Assembly: GCA_023101885.1 (NCBI GenBank) | Contig: JALPQD010000089.1 | Span: 5,193,087 to 5,257,086, forward strand | Direction: 5' to 3' | DNA: 64,000 nucleotides | Source: Typhlomys cinereus | Lineage: Eukaryota; Chordata; Mammalia; Rodentia; Platacanthomyidae | Shown here: piece after piece, positions 23,440-36,358 of the stretch | Position numbering within the stretch: position 1 is the stretch's first letter | Layout of the letters: each line of letters starts with the position of its first letter | Translations under genes and position numbers: made by a program | Notes under the pieces: generated by a model | Seen by the model: the letters and a program-made list of their open reading frames with translations, nothing else | Databases searched by the model: none | What the model was told of the DNA's origin: nothing

Positions 23440-23833
23440 GCTTTTTCAATTTTTTGAAGGTTTTTTCAAATTATTCTTAAGTTTCATATATGAATATAGT
23501 GAATTTGTGATTTTTTTGCAACTTAATTCCTAATTTTATTCTCCTCCTTTTCATATTACAACCCTTCTTGCTCCCTGCCTAGTCTCCCACATATTTATTT
23601 TCATTTTTTTTCATGTGTGGCCCACTAAGTTTCATCTGGTTTACCTTTGATGATATGTGCCTGAACACTTAAGTGAATCATATATTGGTGGATATACTAT
23701 TGAGGAAAGCATCTTCCATTATTCCCATCAGCATTAACCCTCATCTGTCTCTTTGGGGGGATGGGTGGGGTTTCTTGAGATCTTGTCCCTTCCGTGATGA
23801 AATGTTGACAGAACAAATCCCATGTAGGTCTTA

Positions 23834-23864
<31 letters not shown>

Positions 23865-24620
23865 TCCCTGAGCTTCAGAGTCGTGGGATAGCTTAGATGT
23901 CCTGTTTAAAGTTGAGAAGTCTATAGTCATTTACCAGTTGTAATTTTGTATAATAAATATCTTCCATTGCAAAAAAAGTTTCTAATTTGAGTACTGAGTG
24001 CTCCTCCTATCTGTGGGTATAATGACAAAAGTTTAAAAGGCAATTTGATATAGAACCTTTATAGCTAAACCTTAACAATTTGTTGCCTCCCCCCTCTCCT
24101 GCCAGGTCCCAAGAGCTTATGTCCTACTCTTTCCTAGGTTCTCCTTCTGGTTTATAGCACCAGAAATGTGATCCCTGCCAAAAGTGAGCCTTAAATCCAA
24201 TCAGAAAACTATTGGTTGTTCCTTTGACATTAATGCACTTATGTCATCTCTTACTATGGTGATTGCTCTTGCAATTTGAAGATTCCACAAATTGATGAGA
24301 CCTTTGATTGCTTTTCTCTCCCATAGTACTTTTTCGTACTATGTAAGATATCCACCAAGGAGAAAGCTTCTAGACCAGTTCCAGCTGGTGTTTTTTGTCC
24401 ATATCCATGTATGCTGAGCCTTCAGAAATAGATTTTTTTCTCAGTTTCTGGAAGACAACCAAGTGCAATGGTGAAAGTCTATGCTGTTTTGAGACTTCTT
24501 TGACCTAAACCTTTTTGGGAAGTATCACATACCTGGTTTATGCAATATTGTTTAGCTCCTGTGGGTTCTGGTTGGAATATTGTTATATATTTTCAAATTC
24601 AGTACAATATGCAGTATATA
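23440..24620 (-). mobile_element. L1 3' UTR relic (rodent type)
   Basis: The plus-strand text starts with T-rich sequence (reverse of an A-rich end) and then carries a long series of blocks that I recognise from rodent L1 3' regions in the same order: ATTTACCAGTTGTAATTTTG, CTATCTGTGGGTATAATGAC, TCTCCTTCTGGTTTATAGCACC, TCCAATCAGAAAACTATTGG, TTTTCTCTCCCATAGTAC and TTCTGGAAGACAACCAAGTGC. No ORF2 coding remains. An (AT)14 microsatellite interrupts it at 23837-23864. Confidence 0.7.
23837..23864. repeat. (AT)14 microsatellite
   Basis: Twenty-eight uninterrupted bases of AT inside the L1 relic. Confidence 0.96.
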
Positions 24621-25649
24621 TGGAGACTTCCTAAACTATTTTGCTCTTCACATTTTCAAGTACACCAGTCTCATAAGAATAGGAATTCCACTACACATAA
24701 CTTCATTTTTATGTGCATCTTGGCCCTGCTTGTAAAGCAGTATCTGCTGGTGAAAGCAGGCTCATGTGGTATTCATGTTTCCTGCATTAATTTTTACCAA
24801 TGTACAGAAATAAGAATAAAGCTGCAGGATCTGTTGTAGAGCAAGATAGATTTCAAAAATTTAGTGCAGTTAGGAACAATGGAGATCTTCAGGGTTACTT
24901 CCGTTTTCATATCTTGCAAGTTATTTGCTGGCCTTCAGCCTCATCAGTGCTATATTCATTTATGAAGAAAAGGTATAAAACTGTACAAAAAAGAAATAAT
25001 GGAAATATTCCCTTTGATACATGCCTAAAAGATAAGCTGTCATTAGCAATGTTGTAATTGGTTTTCAACAAACTGGAAGAAGGACAGCTAATAAAATCTA
25101 TAATTCTGTTGTCATATCCATAATGTGAAAGTGTAGAGTTTCTTAAAGTTGTTTTTAGTGTGTATGTGGGGGATGGATAATATTTTGTATTGATGCATAT
25201 CAGCAAACCTTAATTTACCAATATTAAAATGTATGAAAGTCCCTTGCATTCTGAAAGTTTTCTCTTTCATATTACATGTCAGTTTAACCATCTCTACAGA
25301 GAAATTTTTAGAGAGATTTTTTCCTAAATGTGTGGTAGTCACAGATAAAAATTGTGTAATAAATATAACCCACACATTTTTAATTGAACAGATTATGCTC
25401 ATTAACTCAACTGTTTTTGAAATTTATTTTAAGCTGTATGATTATGAATTAATTCATAACTTTGTATTATACTATAATCCTTTCATTAATATACATGTTC
25501 TAATAAAGAACTATAGATTGCCTTAGGGAAGAATTTGAATTCATGAAACACCATCTATGTGTAGCTTCTCTTTCTTGGCTTGAGAACATTCCTGTGACAT
25601 ATAGAAATGTATTACTGGAACCTGGTCAAAAATATGACTTCATGTCCTA
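24621..25649. other. AT-rich noncoding sequence, possible continuation of the L1 relic
   Basis: Short frames here (84-99 codons, both strands) overlap each other and have no motifs; they reflect low stop density by chance. I cannot place this stretch in a family with confidence. Confidence 0.4.
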
Positions 25650-25790
25650 CACCATAATGCCCTCCCACTGGTCAGGGACTCCCACAGGGCAAGAATTTTC
25701 TTTTTGATTTTTTCTGAGCATTTATAACAATGCCTTGTTCATTGCAGTTCTCAATAATATTCTGAACAAATTGCAGAATGATTTTAACTT
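25650..25790 (+). mobile_element. L2 3'-end relic
   Basis: GACTCCCACAGGGCAAGAATTTTCTT, AACAATGCCTTGTTCATTGCAG and TTCTCAATAATATTCTGAACAAA follow L2 3'-end order (CATGAGGGCAGGGACC, CAGTGCCTGGCACAT, GCTCAATAAATATTTGTTGAA). Confidence 0.65.
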
Positions 25791-25904
25791 TCATGTTATT
25801 TATATTATTGCCTGTAAAACATGTAGAATATTAACTTAGTCTCTGGTAAATTCACATTCATTAGCATATATAACACTAAAGAACAAAAAGCTTACTTAAA
25901 TGAT

Positions 25905-25985
25905 ATGTAGGCTGAGGATGCAATCCAATGGAAGAGCATTTATGAAGTCCTTCGGTCAATTCTGAGGACACACCCCCACCAAAAA
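25905..25985 (+). mobile_element. ID-like SINE
   Basis: AGGCTGAGGATGCAATCCAATGG matches the tRNA-Ala-derived ID head (GGGGATTTAGCTCAGTGG), followed by AGAGCATTTATGAAG and a B-box-like GGTCAATTCTGAGG. It ends at a short CACCCCCACCAAAAAA tail. Confidence 0.6.
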
Positions 25986-25990
25986 ATATG

Positions 25991-28900
25991 GGTTTTCATG
26001 GCCTTTTCATATCCTTCTCTCATTTGCAAATCAGCTTTTACTAAGACATAATAAATATAAATATTAAAGTTACTATTGACAGCTTTGTACCTCCATTTAC
26101 TCAGACATATGGTAGCTTACACTGTTGCTTCTTGGGTGGTCTGTCCTTAAATCCGGAACTCTGATAGATCCTCATCCACAGAATTTTTCCTGTTTTCATG
26201 TAAAAGTTGTCTCCTCCCTCCCCGTGCACCAAATATTTCCTCTTTTTAATACTTTAAAGCACCAAAAAGTGAAAAGATTCATTTCATCTGTATCTTATGT
26301 TTATTAAAGATAAAAACTTATGACAAAATAAGACAATAACCCTAGAGCACCTCAGTGTCTTCACAATGCTGTAGCCTCCTAAGATTTTCTGTATCTTTCA
26401 ATAATAAATGACAGTAGTTTTGATAAAATCATGTAAATAAGAAAGTATGCTTTATCAATGATTTGATCTTATATCCTACTAATATGAATTCTCTTAACAT
26501 GTTATAAGAGAATATTTAACTAAATGCATTCTGTGAATATTTTTTAAGAAGTAAGAGAACATGCCATCTGGTATACAATTTCATGGCAATTAGAGAGCAA
26601 AGTAAGCACTGGGTTCTGGAAGAATTTTTGACCTGTGTAGGTTTCCTGTGTATTCTCTAGGTCATGTTCAGCTTAGGTCCCCAGGGACCATCAAGATGAA
26701 CACGGCTACTTCCGTTTGCTATGTAGAACCAATTAAGTTAATTTGTGGGAAACAACATTGTCCACTGCCTGTACTGCACTGGGTTAGATTCTCTCTGAAT
26801 CTCCTGGGGTGTCACTGTGCCCTGTGCACTGCACTTTGAACTTGTTAGAATTGTAGCTTTCTTGTACTTCTCGAAGTAAAAAAAAAATAACATATAGCGA
26901 ATTCTCCCAAGAAATAGAGTACTCTCAGAAACCTACTTTTATCTTGAGATGGCTACATGCATTTCTTGTCACTTTAGTGCCATTCTGGATAGGAAAAAAT
27001 CAACACAATGTGGTTTTTCTTTTTCATTGTGTGAATGTCCTCAAATTATGATTTTCCCTTTTCTTTCCTTCTATGGTTTTTAATTTTTCAGCAAAGAGAA
27101 AGAATTTATATTCAGAGACTAGAGTCTACAGAATTGGATAAGGAATCCTTGTTAGAAGAACATAATCGTGTTTTATACATTGTATGTGATAATACTGAAT
27201 TCCTCCACTCTTTGAATGACCATATAGGGAGTACTGCCCTGGAGGACACACAGACACATGGGAACATATGAACATGTAACATATATGTACATGGATGACA
27301 ATCTACATTATTGGGTGTAAAATTGCAATGTGCACCTTCTGGAAGGTAAGAAGAAGGCATTCTGCAATTGGGTGACCTAATTTGGAAGGAGAGTAAAATA
27401 TGTATCTTGAAGTAAAAAAACATGTCCTAAGACCTGGGGTCCAGAAAGCTCAGACACATATAAAGGTGTGGACTTTGGACATCTCCCTCCAGGTGACATG
27501 AAGGACACTGCCAACAGATAGTTCCGCTGAGCACCAAGAAGTGATGTAATGTGTAGTTAGAGTCATAGGTTGTTTGATTACATTATTTCTTTTGTTTTTG
27601 GCAGCAATGGAAGAAGACAGTGTTTCTGCATCCCAGGGGACTATATCCTGTGTTATTTGGGAGTGGGCAATGAACAAACTGTGTTTGAATCTGCATTTTG
27701 TCTTGAGCAAGCTCCAAGGCTTGAGCCTCTCCCCTCTCAAGGCTTCACGGTGCTGCACTGTGGAAAGCGTCTGAGAGAATGAGTAACACTGCAGTGCTAA
27801 GATGACTGTTGAATGTTCCTGGGATGTCCACTGGCATCTCTCACCTTCAGGTCTGTAGAGAAACAATCCTGCCTAATACCAAACCCAGGCTGTGTAAAAC
27901 CCAAACTACTGTTAGGAAGGATTTAAATGGGCATTTTCAAAGAAAATGAAAGTACATGGAAAAACTGCAGGACAGTTTTCAAAACATGGCAAATGCTCAC
28001 CTATAGCTCTGTCTGGTCTGTTTGTTTGTTGGAGCAAAGTCAGAATCTTCCTCAGAAAGGGTTTCAGTGCACCTTGAAAGTCAAGGACTAAAGGAGAGTC
28101 ATCTTAGAGATAAGAGCTGAGGACACAGGCTTCAGTGGATGTGACAGTGCTCTTATTATTTTGTAGCTCCTAAGAGAATTTAAAATAAACTCAACAATCT
28201 TCTTCTAGAACTGAGAAAATGAATTTCTTTTATTTAAGCCTAAAAAATTGAATTAAGTAAAATGCCTATTTAACATTTCTAATATTTTTTGATACACAGT
28301 AAGAATCTAACCCTATTTTTCTTCTATAGTTGTTGGTCAAGGGTGAGTTGATTCTCTTTAGTTTGAAAATGCAGAATGTGGAACTTGGCGTACACATGTC
28401 CACAGAAATGCTGGTTTTCCTTACAGGTTTTTCTCAACTTAGATATGTCTCTGTTGCCATTGGCTGCGTTCTTAGGATGCTCTGCTGTGAGTCCACATCC
28501 TTTTGTTCCTGAGCACCTGAGCTTCGGTCATGAGAAACAGTTGTATCTTCAGTTGTATCTTCCACCGGAGGCAAGGAAAAAGCTCTATGCAAGGGACATG
28601 AGCATGGTCAGCTGTCCTAAAAGGCCTCTTTTTTTCAAAGATCTCTCCATTCTATAAATGATTATGGCATAAAAATAGATATTGAAGCACATGATATGAA
28701 AGTGCTTTTCAAATGCTTTTGCAGTCAGTACACAGTGTTCTGAGTCAGCACAGAAGCAGATTTTATTACAATGACCAGACCCCAAGACAGAGGGAATAAA
28801 ACTCAACAAAACAAAAGGACATCAAAACCCTCTTAATGGAGAAGAAGATGCACTCTAATAGCAGGGGGAAAATTTGTCGTCTCAAGATTAGATGGCAAAG

Positions 28901-30686
28901 CCTTTCTTCTGTTTAACCAATACAGGTAGTCATGTAAGAGTTTGTATATGAATATGTCTAGCACGGTGCTCACTGCAGGCTCTTCAAATCTTCAGCCATT
29001 AGCTCCAGATCTTTGACATTTCCTCCCTTGGGGAATGGGGGAGCTCCTGGTCTCCTGATGATAACTGTACAATCTGAGGAAATCTGATCAGTTCCCCTGA
29101 ACCCTACCTTCCCATTTATAAGCAACTGGCACCTTACCTCACACTGCCCCCAACGTTTAGCTGGTAATGAGCTGGTGTCCTTCATGTCTCCCCAGTGTCA
29201 CAGCTCCACGTTATGGACAAAATCCCTCCATTCTTCATTTTTCTTTTGTTTCCCCAATGTCTAGAGACGGCTTGTGAATGAGACTAATTCTGAAATTCAT
29301 TAGCTTTCACCTTCTACTCTTCATGTCTTCCTATTACACTATTTGAGAGGAAACCACCAGTATGCTTGTAAGATATGCAATTATGACATATTTCAGTGTT
29401 CTCTCAGTTAATGAGAAGAGCTCCTAGGTCCAGCAGAGTAGTGACAAGCCTCTTTTAACCTTGCCTAAGGGTATCATAGGATTAAATGAACTACCCGCTC
29501 CTTCTGGAGGTCCTGGAGCTAGGAGAGAGAATGAATTTCACATGACTGCTTCTTCATACTATCAAACCCCTTTTTGTTCTTTCCTGGGATGCTGGCCACA
29601 CGAGTGATGCAATTTCACAGTGTGGCATAAGCTGTTTTGACTTGATCACCAGACTTTCTCCAAGTGGGTTAAGTCTCAGCCCTTTCTCTTTACCTTTACT
29701 TTAGTCTGAAATTGCTTCTGCTTCTCAATTAGTCACTTGAAAATACTCTCAGACCAAAAAAAACCCAGGGTTAATTGGAATCTACTCCACAGTAGGGGAA
29801 GATTTGTTCACCATGTTTTCTTATGTCTCAGTTCGCTTCATCTTCAATTCTTAGGATTTTAATTTGATACCTCTGTGAATGGATATTGAGAACTGTGATG
29901 TTCTTTGCTAAGAGTATGCATTTTCCAGTTTTAATCTTGTCTGTGGTTGATATAATGAGTCTTGTTGCTGTAATGAATGGCAGCCATATATGTGGTAGGA
30001 GCTAAAAGAGACAGGAAAATTTTTCTTCTATTAATTCACAGTCCAGCAATGGAAACAGGCCAGTAGGAAATAGAATAATAGACATACAAGAAAAGTGCTA
30101 ATCCTTGCTACAGTGCCTATGATATATAGTAGATGCCCAGGATAATTATGGAAAGTCTCACTGAACTACTGAGTGGTTCTGAACTGGGTTCCCTCCAGCT
30201 CTAGGTAGAGATAACGTCAGAGATAATTACTGGATTGCTCTTCAAAACTTCATTAGTTCAACTCCAATGACTCCACGCCCACTGGTACTAACTTAACTAA
30301 TTTAAGAACCCTGGTTGAGGCCTCTGAGGCTCAATACTTCCTTTCCTTCTTTACTTGCGAGAAAACTAAACAATAGAATAAATGTTAGCAAAATTGAGTC
30401 CACACTATTCTCCGTAACCAGATCAAGGAAATCCTGTTAAATCTCATGTTAAACATTGACATATGACAAAATTATTTGATTTAGTTTTATTATTTAAGTA
30501 TCTTTGACTGATATAAAATGCATCTATGTAAAGGATAACATATTTTGTTACATATAGATATTCTATGATGAGTATAACCACTTTTTCTGTTAATTCACAA
30601 TTCTATTATCAATTATTCAAACTATGTTCCATCATAACTAAAAATACTGAAATTAAAAGCAATAACAAATGATACAGAGGCTGCTT
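25991..30686. other. Unique noncoding sequence
   Basis: This is the longest stretch without a clear repeat. I see only a possible MIR/L2 scrap near 30095-30165 (CTACAGTGCCTATGATATATAGTAG). Frames of up to 138 codons at 27450-27866 (minus) are overlapped by frames on the other strand and show no motif, splice-site context or codon pattern that I can support. Confidence 0.5.
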
Positions 30687-30696
30687 CCTCATTTTT

Positions 30697-30967
30697 TAAA
30701 ATATTTTTTATTATTTATTCAATTGTGTGTGTGTGAGGTGTGTATGTGTGTGCGTGTAGAACCACGGTCGAATTCGGGAACCACCACGGACGCCTTCACC
30801 TCCTCCTTCTTTACTCTGCCCTGGGATACACAGGCTCCTTCCCACTAGGACCAGAAACTCTGGCCGCCCCCGCTTCCATCCGGCGTCTATATGTGGGGTC
30901 TAGGATCCGAACTCAGGACCTTCCGCCTGCAAGACAGAGGCTTAACCCCTGAGCCACCTCTCCAGCC
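30697..30967 (-). mobile_element. Young B2-like SINE, copy E (long subfamily)
   Basis: Same structure in reverse, with a short GT region. A 9-bp duplication, CCTCATTTT, flanks it at 30687-30695 and 30968-30976, so the target-site duplication is short or partly decayed. It carries CTTTACT in place of GTTTACT and AGAAACTCTGG, which groups it with copies B and F. Confidence 0.9.
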
Positions 30968-30976
30968 CCTCATTTT

Positions 30977-31794
30977 AAAGCTATGTTCTGGAGAGCAAAC
31001 AGGCTTAATTTGAATTTCAGAGAAAGCAAACCAGAAACACATGTCAGGAACTTTTTGATCTCTGTTGTTACATTGTATCCAAAATCAGTGGAATAGTATT
31101 AAACGTTTGGGGAGGTCACGCATGAAAACAGGAAACTTTTCAATGGAGTTAGGGGAGTTACCAATATGTGAGGAACCAGCAAGAATGGGTTGCTTGTGAA
31201 GAATGGTGCTTCATCAGACACTGATTCTACTTACAGCTTGATCTTAGATTTCCAAGTCTCCTGAGCCATGGGAAGCAAACAGTTTAGAAGCTACCTAGCC
31301 TGGAATAGTTTGATACAGCGATGAAATAGGTTTTTTTTTTTTTTCATTTAACTAAAAAAAAAATCACAGTGAGGTAGTTCATACCTATTACTGATCCATA
31401 CTCTGATGTAGATTATCTAAGCAATATTTTCATAAATATAAACAAATGTAGGAGAGGTGGCCAATCAAAGACAGAATGAAAATCAGACTGGCATTAAAAA
31501 CCCAAAGCCAAAATACAGAAATACAGAGACCAGCAATCTAAAACAGCAAAAAAAAAAAAAGCATCAAATTTTAGGACAGAATCATGCTTTCATAACTATA
31601 TTCTATAACTTACTTATTTGTGAGCTTAAGCAAGTCATTGCACTTAGACTAGCTGGAAAACATGGATATTTTGCCTTTTAATTTCACTTTTACAGTTTTC
31701 TTTGCTTCTGAATATCCAACATCACCAAAGATATGCAAGCACTTCATAAAATCCAAACTGCTGCTTACATGCATCTTTTCACTTTCATTTCATA
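30977..31794. other. Unique noncoding sequence
   Basis: T-run at about 31329-31344 and A-run at about 31549-31560. A weak MIR-like segment (GTGAGCTTAAGCAAGTCATTG) lies at about 31621. Nothing else is recognised. Confidence 0.45.
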
Positions 31795-32231
31795 TCTATA
31801 TGTGTAAGGGGCACATTCATGCATGCATGAATATTTGCATACGCAGGCTGGGAGTGTGCCTATAAGTGTGTATGCACATGGAGGCCCAGGGTTTATGTCT
31901 ATTGCTCTTACACCTTCCCCTCCCCTCTTTCCCTTCCCCTCCTTTCCCTTCCCCTCCCTCCTGTCCCCTCCCCTCCTTTCTCTCCTCCTCCTCTCCTCTC
32001 TTTTCTCTCTCCCTACCTTCTTTTCCCTCCCCTCCTCTCTCCTCCCCTTCCCTTCCCTTATTTTCCTTTTCTCCTAATTAAACCAGAGCAAGCCAGGAAG
32101 ACATTATGGTTAGTCTAGTCAACTTACTCTGGACCAGACTTACAGATAGACTACCAAACCTGCCATGCATGGGGTCTGGTCCTTGTTCATATGCAGCAAG
32201 TGCTTTAACCACTTAGCCATCTCCCCACCCC
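31795..32231 (-). mobile_element. B4-like SINE with an expanded pyrimidine tract inside
   Basis: The plus strand has ATGGAGGCCCAGGGTTTATG, then the pyrimidine tract, then CTAATTAAACCAGAGCAAGCC, GTTAGTCTAGTCAACTTACTC and finally a reversed tRNA-like head, TTTAACCACTTAGCCATCTCC, ending CCACCCC. The B4-type parts on both sides of the tract are in the right order, so the tract has grown within the element. Confidence 0.72.
31913..32059. repeat. 147-bp polypyrimidine tract
   Basis: One hundred and forty-seven bases with only two purines (G at 31963, A at 32015), made of CCCCT, CTTTC and CTCCT units. Long mirror-like pyrimidine tracts can form triplex (H-)DNA. The frames over it are low-complexity Ser/Pro/Leu. 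Confidence 0.95.
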
Positions 32232-32464
32232 TACATTCTTCAGTTTTTGACTATGTGTCTTATATGTCACTGAACACATGAGACAAGATATAATATTGCA
32301 TATAGCAACACTTTTCCAGAGGATACTTGTTACAGGACATACGGCATTCTCACACACAGCCTGATGGTGGTACACAGTTGCAAATCATACATGACTTCTG
32401 CATATGTGACTCCATAATGCTCTAGAGTTTTCTACAATGTCTGTTTTGTTTGTTTTATTATGTA

Positions 32465-32490
32465 TTATATATATATATATATATATATAA
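32465..32490. repeat. (AT)n microsatellite
   Basis: About 12 uninterrupted TA units. Confidence 0.95.
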
Positions 32491-33840
32491 TTGACATTAA
32501 GTTAAGAATTGCCATGGCTCTTATAGCTTAAATTAAACCTTCTTGCAATTTATAAAAATATTTATTTTTCCATTGCTACTCAAGGAAAGGAACAGGGGGA
32601 GAAGGTGACCCACTTCAGACTGAATAAAACTGTATTCCCCCAACTCACAGATGAATAGACCCTTAATGAAGAGCAATTTTCCTCAGAAAATAAACTGCAA
32701 TAAATGGAAAATTGGAGTTACAGAGCGTGCATGGCAAAGTAATAGTCACTTAAGCATCAAATCCACCAAAGGACAATTGGAAAAACGTTCAAACATTCAA
32801 AGGAGAAACTAGAAATCTGGCAACGATGAATGGGAAGCTTTATGGAATGAGGATTGGAAATGCAATGTCAAGATGATTGCATTCTACAAGATGGAAGAGG
32901 TCAAGAGGGCAAAATACATCTTGCTCAGGGTATAAAGGGAAGACAGGCATCTGCTGTGGTCCACTTCTTGACTTCACAGCAGCAAAATCAAACAAAACAA
33001 AAATAAAGAAAGAAAGTCAATGGTTAGATTGAAGTCATCAGTGACATCTCAAAAAAAATTAGCAATCTAGGATTGAACACACAAACAGTAAACAAATTCA
33101 GGCTCAAAATGTTACTCTTTCTGGAATGCTGATGTTGTGAACACAGCTCATTGTCACAAGGACTATTTGTTTACACAGCCTGCATTGATCCCAGCCACAG
33201 GAGTTCTTTGTGAACATGAGGGAGAAAATGAATAAGATGATTTTCTTCAGTTTGGAAGAAACACAGCAAACTTGCTCAGAAGATTATCAGCAGGTCAAAC
33301 CATTACAAACTGATGCTTTTGTAGGTCAAAAACATTCAAGGATTGGCAATTTTAAAAGATTCTGTCTAATATTACCCTGCAACCTTTGCTTGAATTGTAG
33401 AAGGCTTTAAGGGAAATGTCCTTTGTTGTAAGGAGGTTTTTGTTTATTCTCTTTTGATTTAAAAGTGAATCTCTCCTTTAACTATTTTGCTGAGACTCAC
33501 CAAGCAGCTCAAATTAAGTATCATTTCATGTTGTTTAGCCCATGACTATGATCACCCTAACATGTCAAGGAATAAGTACAGACTCCTTGATTGCTTGATT
33601 GGGAATCCTATGCCAGGTACAGTTTATAGACTCAGAATAGCATCCCTACACATAGAACTCATTTCTATGTCAAAAAACCTTTATTTCCTGAAATTTTACA
33701 TTGTCTTCTGGAGTCCATCCTATACTTCCTTTAAGCTCTTGCCTTTCTGTACTTCTGGAATGTGTTTACTTTCTACATTTCCTTCCCTTGATTTCGCCAA
33801 TGTCTCTAAATCCCCCTCTAGAGAAGATACTTACCTGATG
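32491..33840. other. Unique noncoding sequence
   Basis: No gene or repeat recognised. The 159-codon frame at 33487-33966, the longest in the window, has no domain that I recognise, and its last 40 codons read through the MER5A-like element. Confidence 0.5.
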
Positions 33841-33990
33841 CAGTGGTTCTCAAAGAGTAGTCCCAGAGCAGTGCTCTCAGCATCCCCTGATATGAAGGAG
33901 AGACAACAATACTGTCTCAAACACACCTACTTAGTAAGAAAGAAGATCCAGGAGGAGTTAACCTGATTAACAAGCCTTCCATGTTGTTCA
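33841..33990 (+). mobile_element. MER5A-like hAT-Charlie DNA transposon relic
   Basis: Begins CAGTGGTTCTCAAAGAGTAG, matching the terminal repeat and start of MER5A (CAGTGGTTCTCAAAGTGTGG), then TCAGCATCCCCTGATATG and, near its end, TTAACAAGCCTTCC (MER5A TTTTAACAAGCCCTCC). MER5A is a nonautonomous element about 190 bp long; this copy has lost its right end. Confidence 0.75.
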
Positions 33991-34189
33991 GTTGCCAACA
34001 ATGAATCTAAAGCAGCAAATATTACACTTGACTATTGATTGAAATCTACAGGAGAATTTCAGTGTCCAGTAAATGAAAGCCAGATCAGCAATAAGTATTG
34101 AAGTCTGGGTTTTACCCCAGTGGCTCTGACCTCACAGGTGGATGTACATGTGTGTGGAAAAGTGCAGCCTACTTCTAAAGAGAATATTA

Positions 34190-34620
34190 ATCTTGAATAA
34201 AAGTAATATTTTAACACAGAGTAACTGTTCTTCATATGGTATGTTCGTTGGGTAGATACTCGAACACCATTCTCCTATATCTCCCTCCACCCCTCCTTCT
34301 ACTATGCCATTTTGCCCTATCCTCACTCCCCCCCCACACACACAAACATTTAGTTCAATTTTTCTCCCTATCTCTTTTCTTGAAAGCCTCCTTTTTTCAG
34401 TCTCCTGGGCCCCTTTACTTACCCTAACATGCATGTTTAATTGTTAGAGTCTCAGATCCTCATATAAAGAACACATACTATCTTTCTGAGCCTAGGTTAC
34501 TTCATTTTGTACATTTTTCAGTCCTGTCCACATATCTGCAAATTTGATAATTTCGTCTTTCTTTGCAGCAGAATAAAAGCCCATCAACTCTTCAAGTATT
34601 TCCAATGAACAGTTCTAAGA
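34190..34620 (-). mobile_element. L1 3'-region relic
   Basis: AGCCTAGGTTACTTCATTTTG, TTTTTCAGTCCTGTCCACAT, CTGCAAATTTGATAATTTCGTC and GCAGAATAAAAGCCCATC follow the reverse of the L1 ORF2 end, in the region that normally reads CTAGTTCCATCCATTTGCCTGC and GAGTAGTATTCCATTG. The part before it is pyrimidine-rich, as expected from a reversed L1 3' UTR. Confidence 0.6.
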
Positions 34621-35529
34621 TTGGCAAGTGTTGGTCTACTGAAGTTTGTCATCATCTCATAGTGTCTGTGACTGCCACCTGTGAATCTAGGCACTGGGTT
34701 TGCTACCTGAGGACTTAATCACTATGGAAAGGAGCGAGGGGTGGTATAAATGGACCGATAACATGCTTACTAAAGAGATACATGTAGAACAGTGTGTCGT
34801 TACCAAGCACACATAGCTATAGAAATCCCAAACTCAAGTATGCTACCTGTGTATTTATGAATGCTGTGGCTACTTTAGGATTATAGAGGAAGGATCTAAA
34901 TGACTATATTGAGTTGGGGCAATGAGGATAGCTGTGGTCTACAGGAAGGAAGGGACGAAATAAGAAGTACACAAGGCCAGCCACACAGCATCTGCTGTGT
35001 AGACATCATTCCAGCGCTGCATGGACTCACCACATGTTCCAGCGCATCGTGCCCCCACCCTACTGGTGGTGCCTCTCCTTCCTTCTCCTAGGACCAGTCT
35101 GTTCATAAATTCTATTCTCTATGGTCTGTAAGTTCTTAACTCTTCTTGTCCTTTCCTTTTATCTGTATCTTAGAGATAAGAATTGACTTTGGGAGCATGA
35201 CCCAGTTTTGTTTTGTTTTGATTTGGTTTTTCTCTTCCATCACTTCAACTGCAAGAGAAGAAAAGCCATGAAGTCTGCTTCTGAGTTTTAAAGATGTAGG
35301 AAGGACCTAGCAGCAGCTTTGCCTATAGATGAAAGTCGAGTAGTATGGAACAACTGAATATTCTCCAAGAAATTTGGGAGCAGTCTCTCTAACTCACTGG
35401 TATGCAAAGCAAACACACGCATATGGAATTAAATTAAAGAAAAATACCTGCTCAGCAAGACATTCATTAAGAGTTAATTAACAGAGATAATTTACAGTAT
35501 GGACGAATATTTCTGAACTATGCATCTTA
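34621..35529. other. Unique noncoding sequence
   Basis: Nothing recognised. Confidence 0.5.
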
Positions 35530-36250
35530 TAAGGGTTGATAAACAGAATAAGAAACTCCAAAAACACAACCACAAAACTGGAATATCCTGCCTTCAAAAT
35601 TAGCAATAAGTATGAAAAGATTCTTCTCAGAAAAGGGTACTCAAGTGGAAAAACTCAGGAATACATGTTCCACATCACTGGTCCCAATGAAAAGCCCACA
35701 ATGAGTCAAGGTATTACCCAGTGAGTGACTACTTTGGAAAAACAGCAGATAACACTTGAAGTTGAGATGAGGGGGAACTTTCCACATGTTGTTGGAGATG
35801 TTCAACTATTAAGGGATAGCACATGGGGATCCCTTGAAAAGTTGAAATTGAACTGTTATGTGATCATGTGATCTACCAATCCCATCCCTGGGAATACATC
35901 CGGAAGAAATAGAATCAGCTTGTTGAAGAGAATGCTGCATGCCTATGTTCATTGCAGCTCTGCAAATACTAGTAAAGAAATGGAAGCAACATATAAGACC
36001 ATCGACTTGTGTAGATGGAGAGATTTCAGTACACATATACAATGGGATACTGTAAACCACAAAACATAATGGAATTCTATCATCTGAAGCAATGTTGGTG
36101 CAACTGGATATCATTACACTAAATAAAATAAATCACACACAGCAAAAAGACAGTACCACATGGCCTTACATATCTAGGGGATCTGAAAATGTAAACCTCA
36201 CAGAAGTCAGCTTGAATGCTGGTTCCCAGAGGCAACAGATGTGAAAGTTA
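35530..36250 (+). mobile_element. L1 ORF2 3'-end and 3' UTR relic
   Basis: The order of blocks follows L1 ORF2 near its end: CACATCACTGGTCCCAATG (CATCACTAGTCATTAGG), CCAATCCCATCCCTGGGAATAC, ATGTTCATTGCAGCTCTGCA, ACACATATACAATGGGATACTG and ATAATGGAATTCTATCATC. The frame is broken by stops and indels, so it is not functional. The 3' UTR part continues to about 36250. Confidence 0.75.
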
Positions 36251-36358
36251 GAGGTAGCCCAGGATCCTAACGATTCATACACATTGAACTGTAGTAGGAA
36301 ACATCAAACTCTTGTGTGCTACTAAAGGGGAGAACTTTTCATGATAAAGAAATGCTGA

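Noticed and set aside
24540..25526. Cluster of frames of 85-99 codons on both strands
   Set aside because: AT-rich sequence next to an L1 3' UTR relic; frames conflict and show no motif.
27450..27866. 138-codon minus-strand frame
   Set aside because: Other frames overlap on the plus strand, and there is no motif, no splice context and no repeat-derived coding. Chance.
33487..33966. Longest open frame (159 codons)
   Set aside because: No domain or signal that I recognise, and its last 40 codons lie in a MER5A-like transposon relic. Chance open frame.
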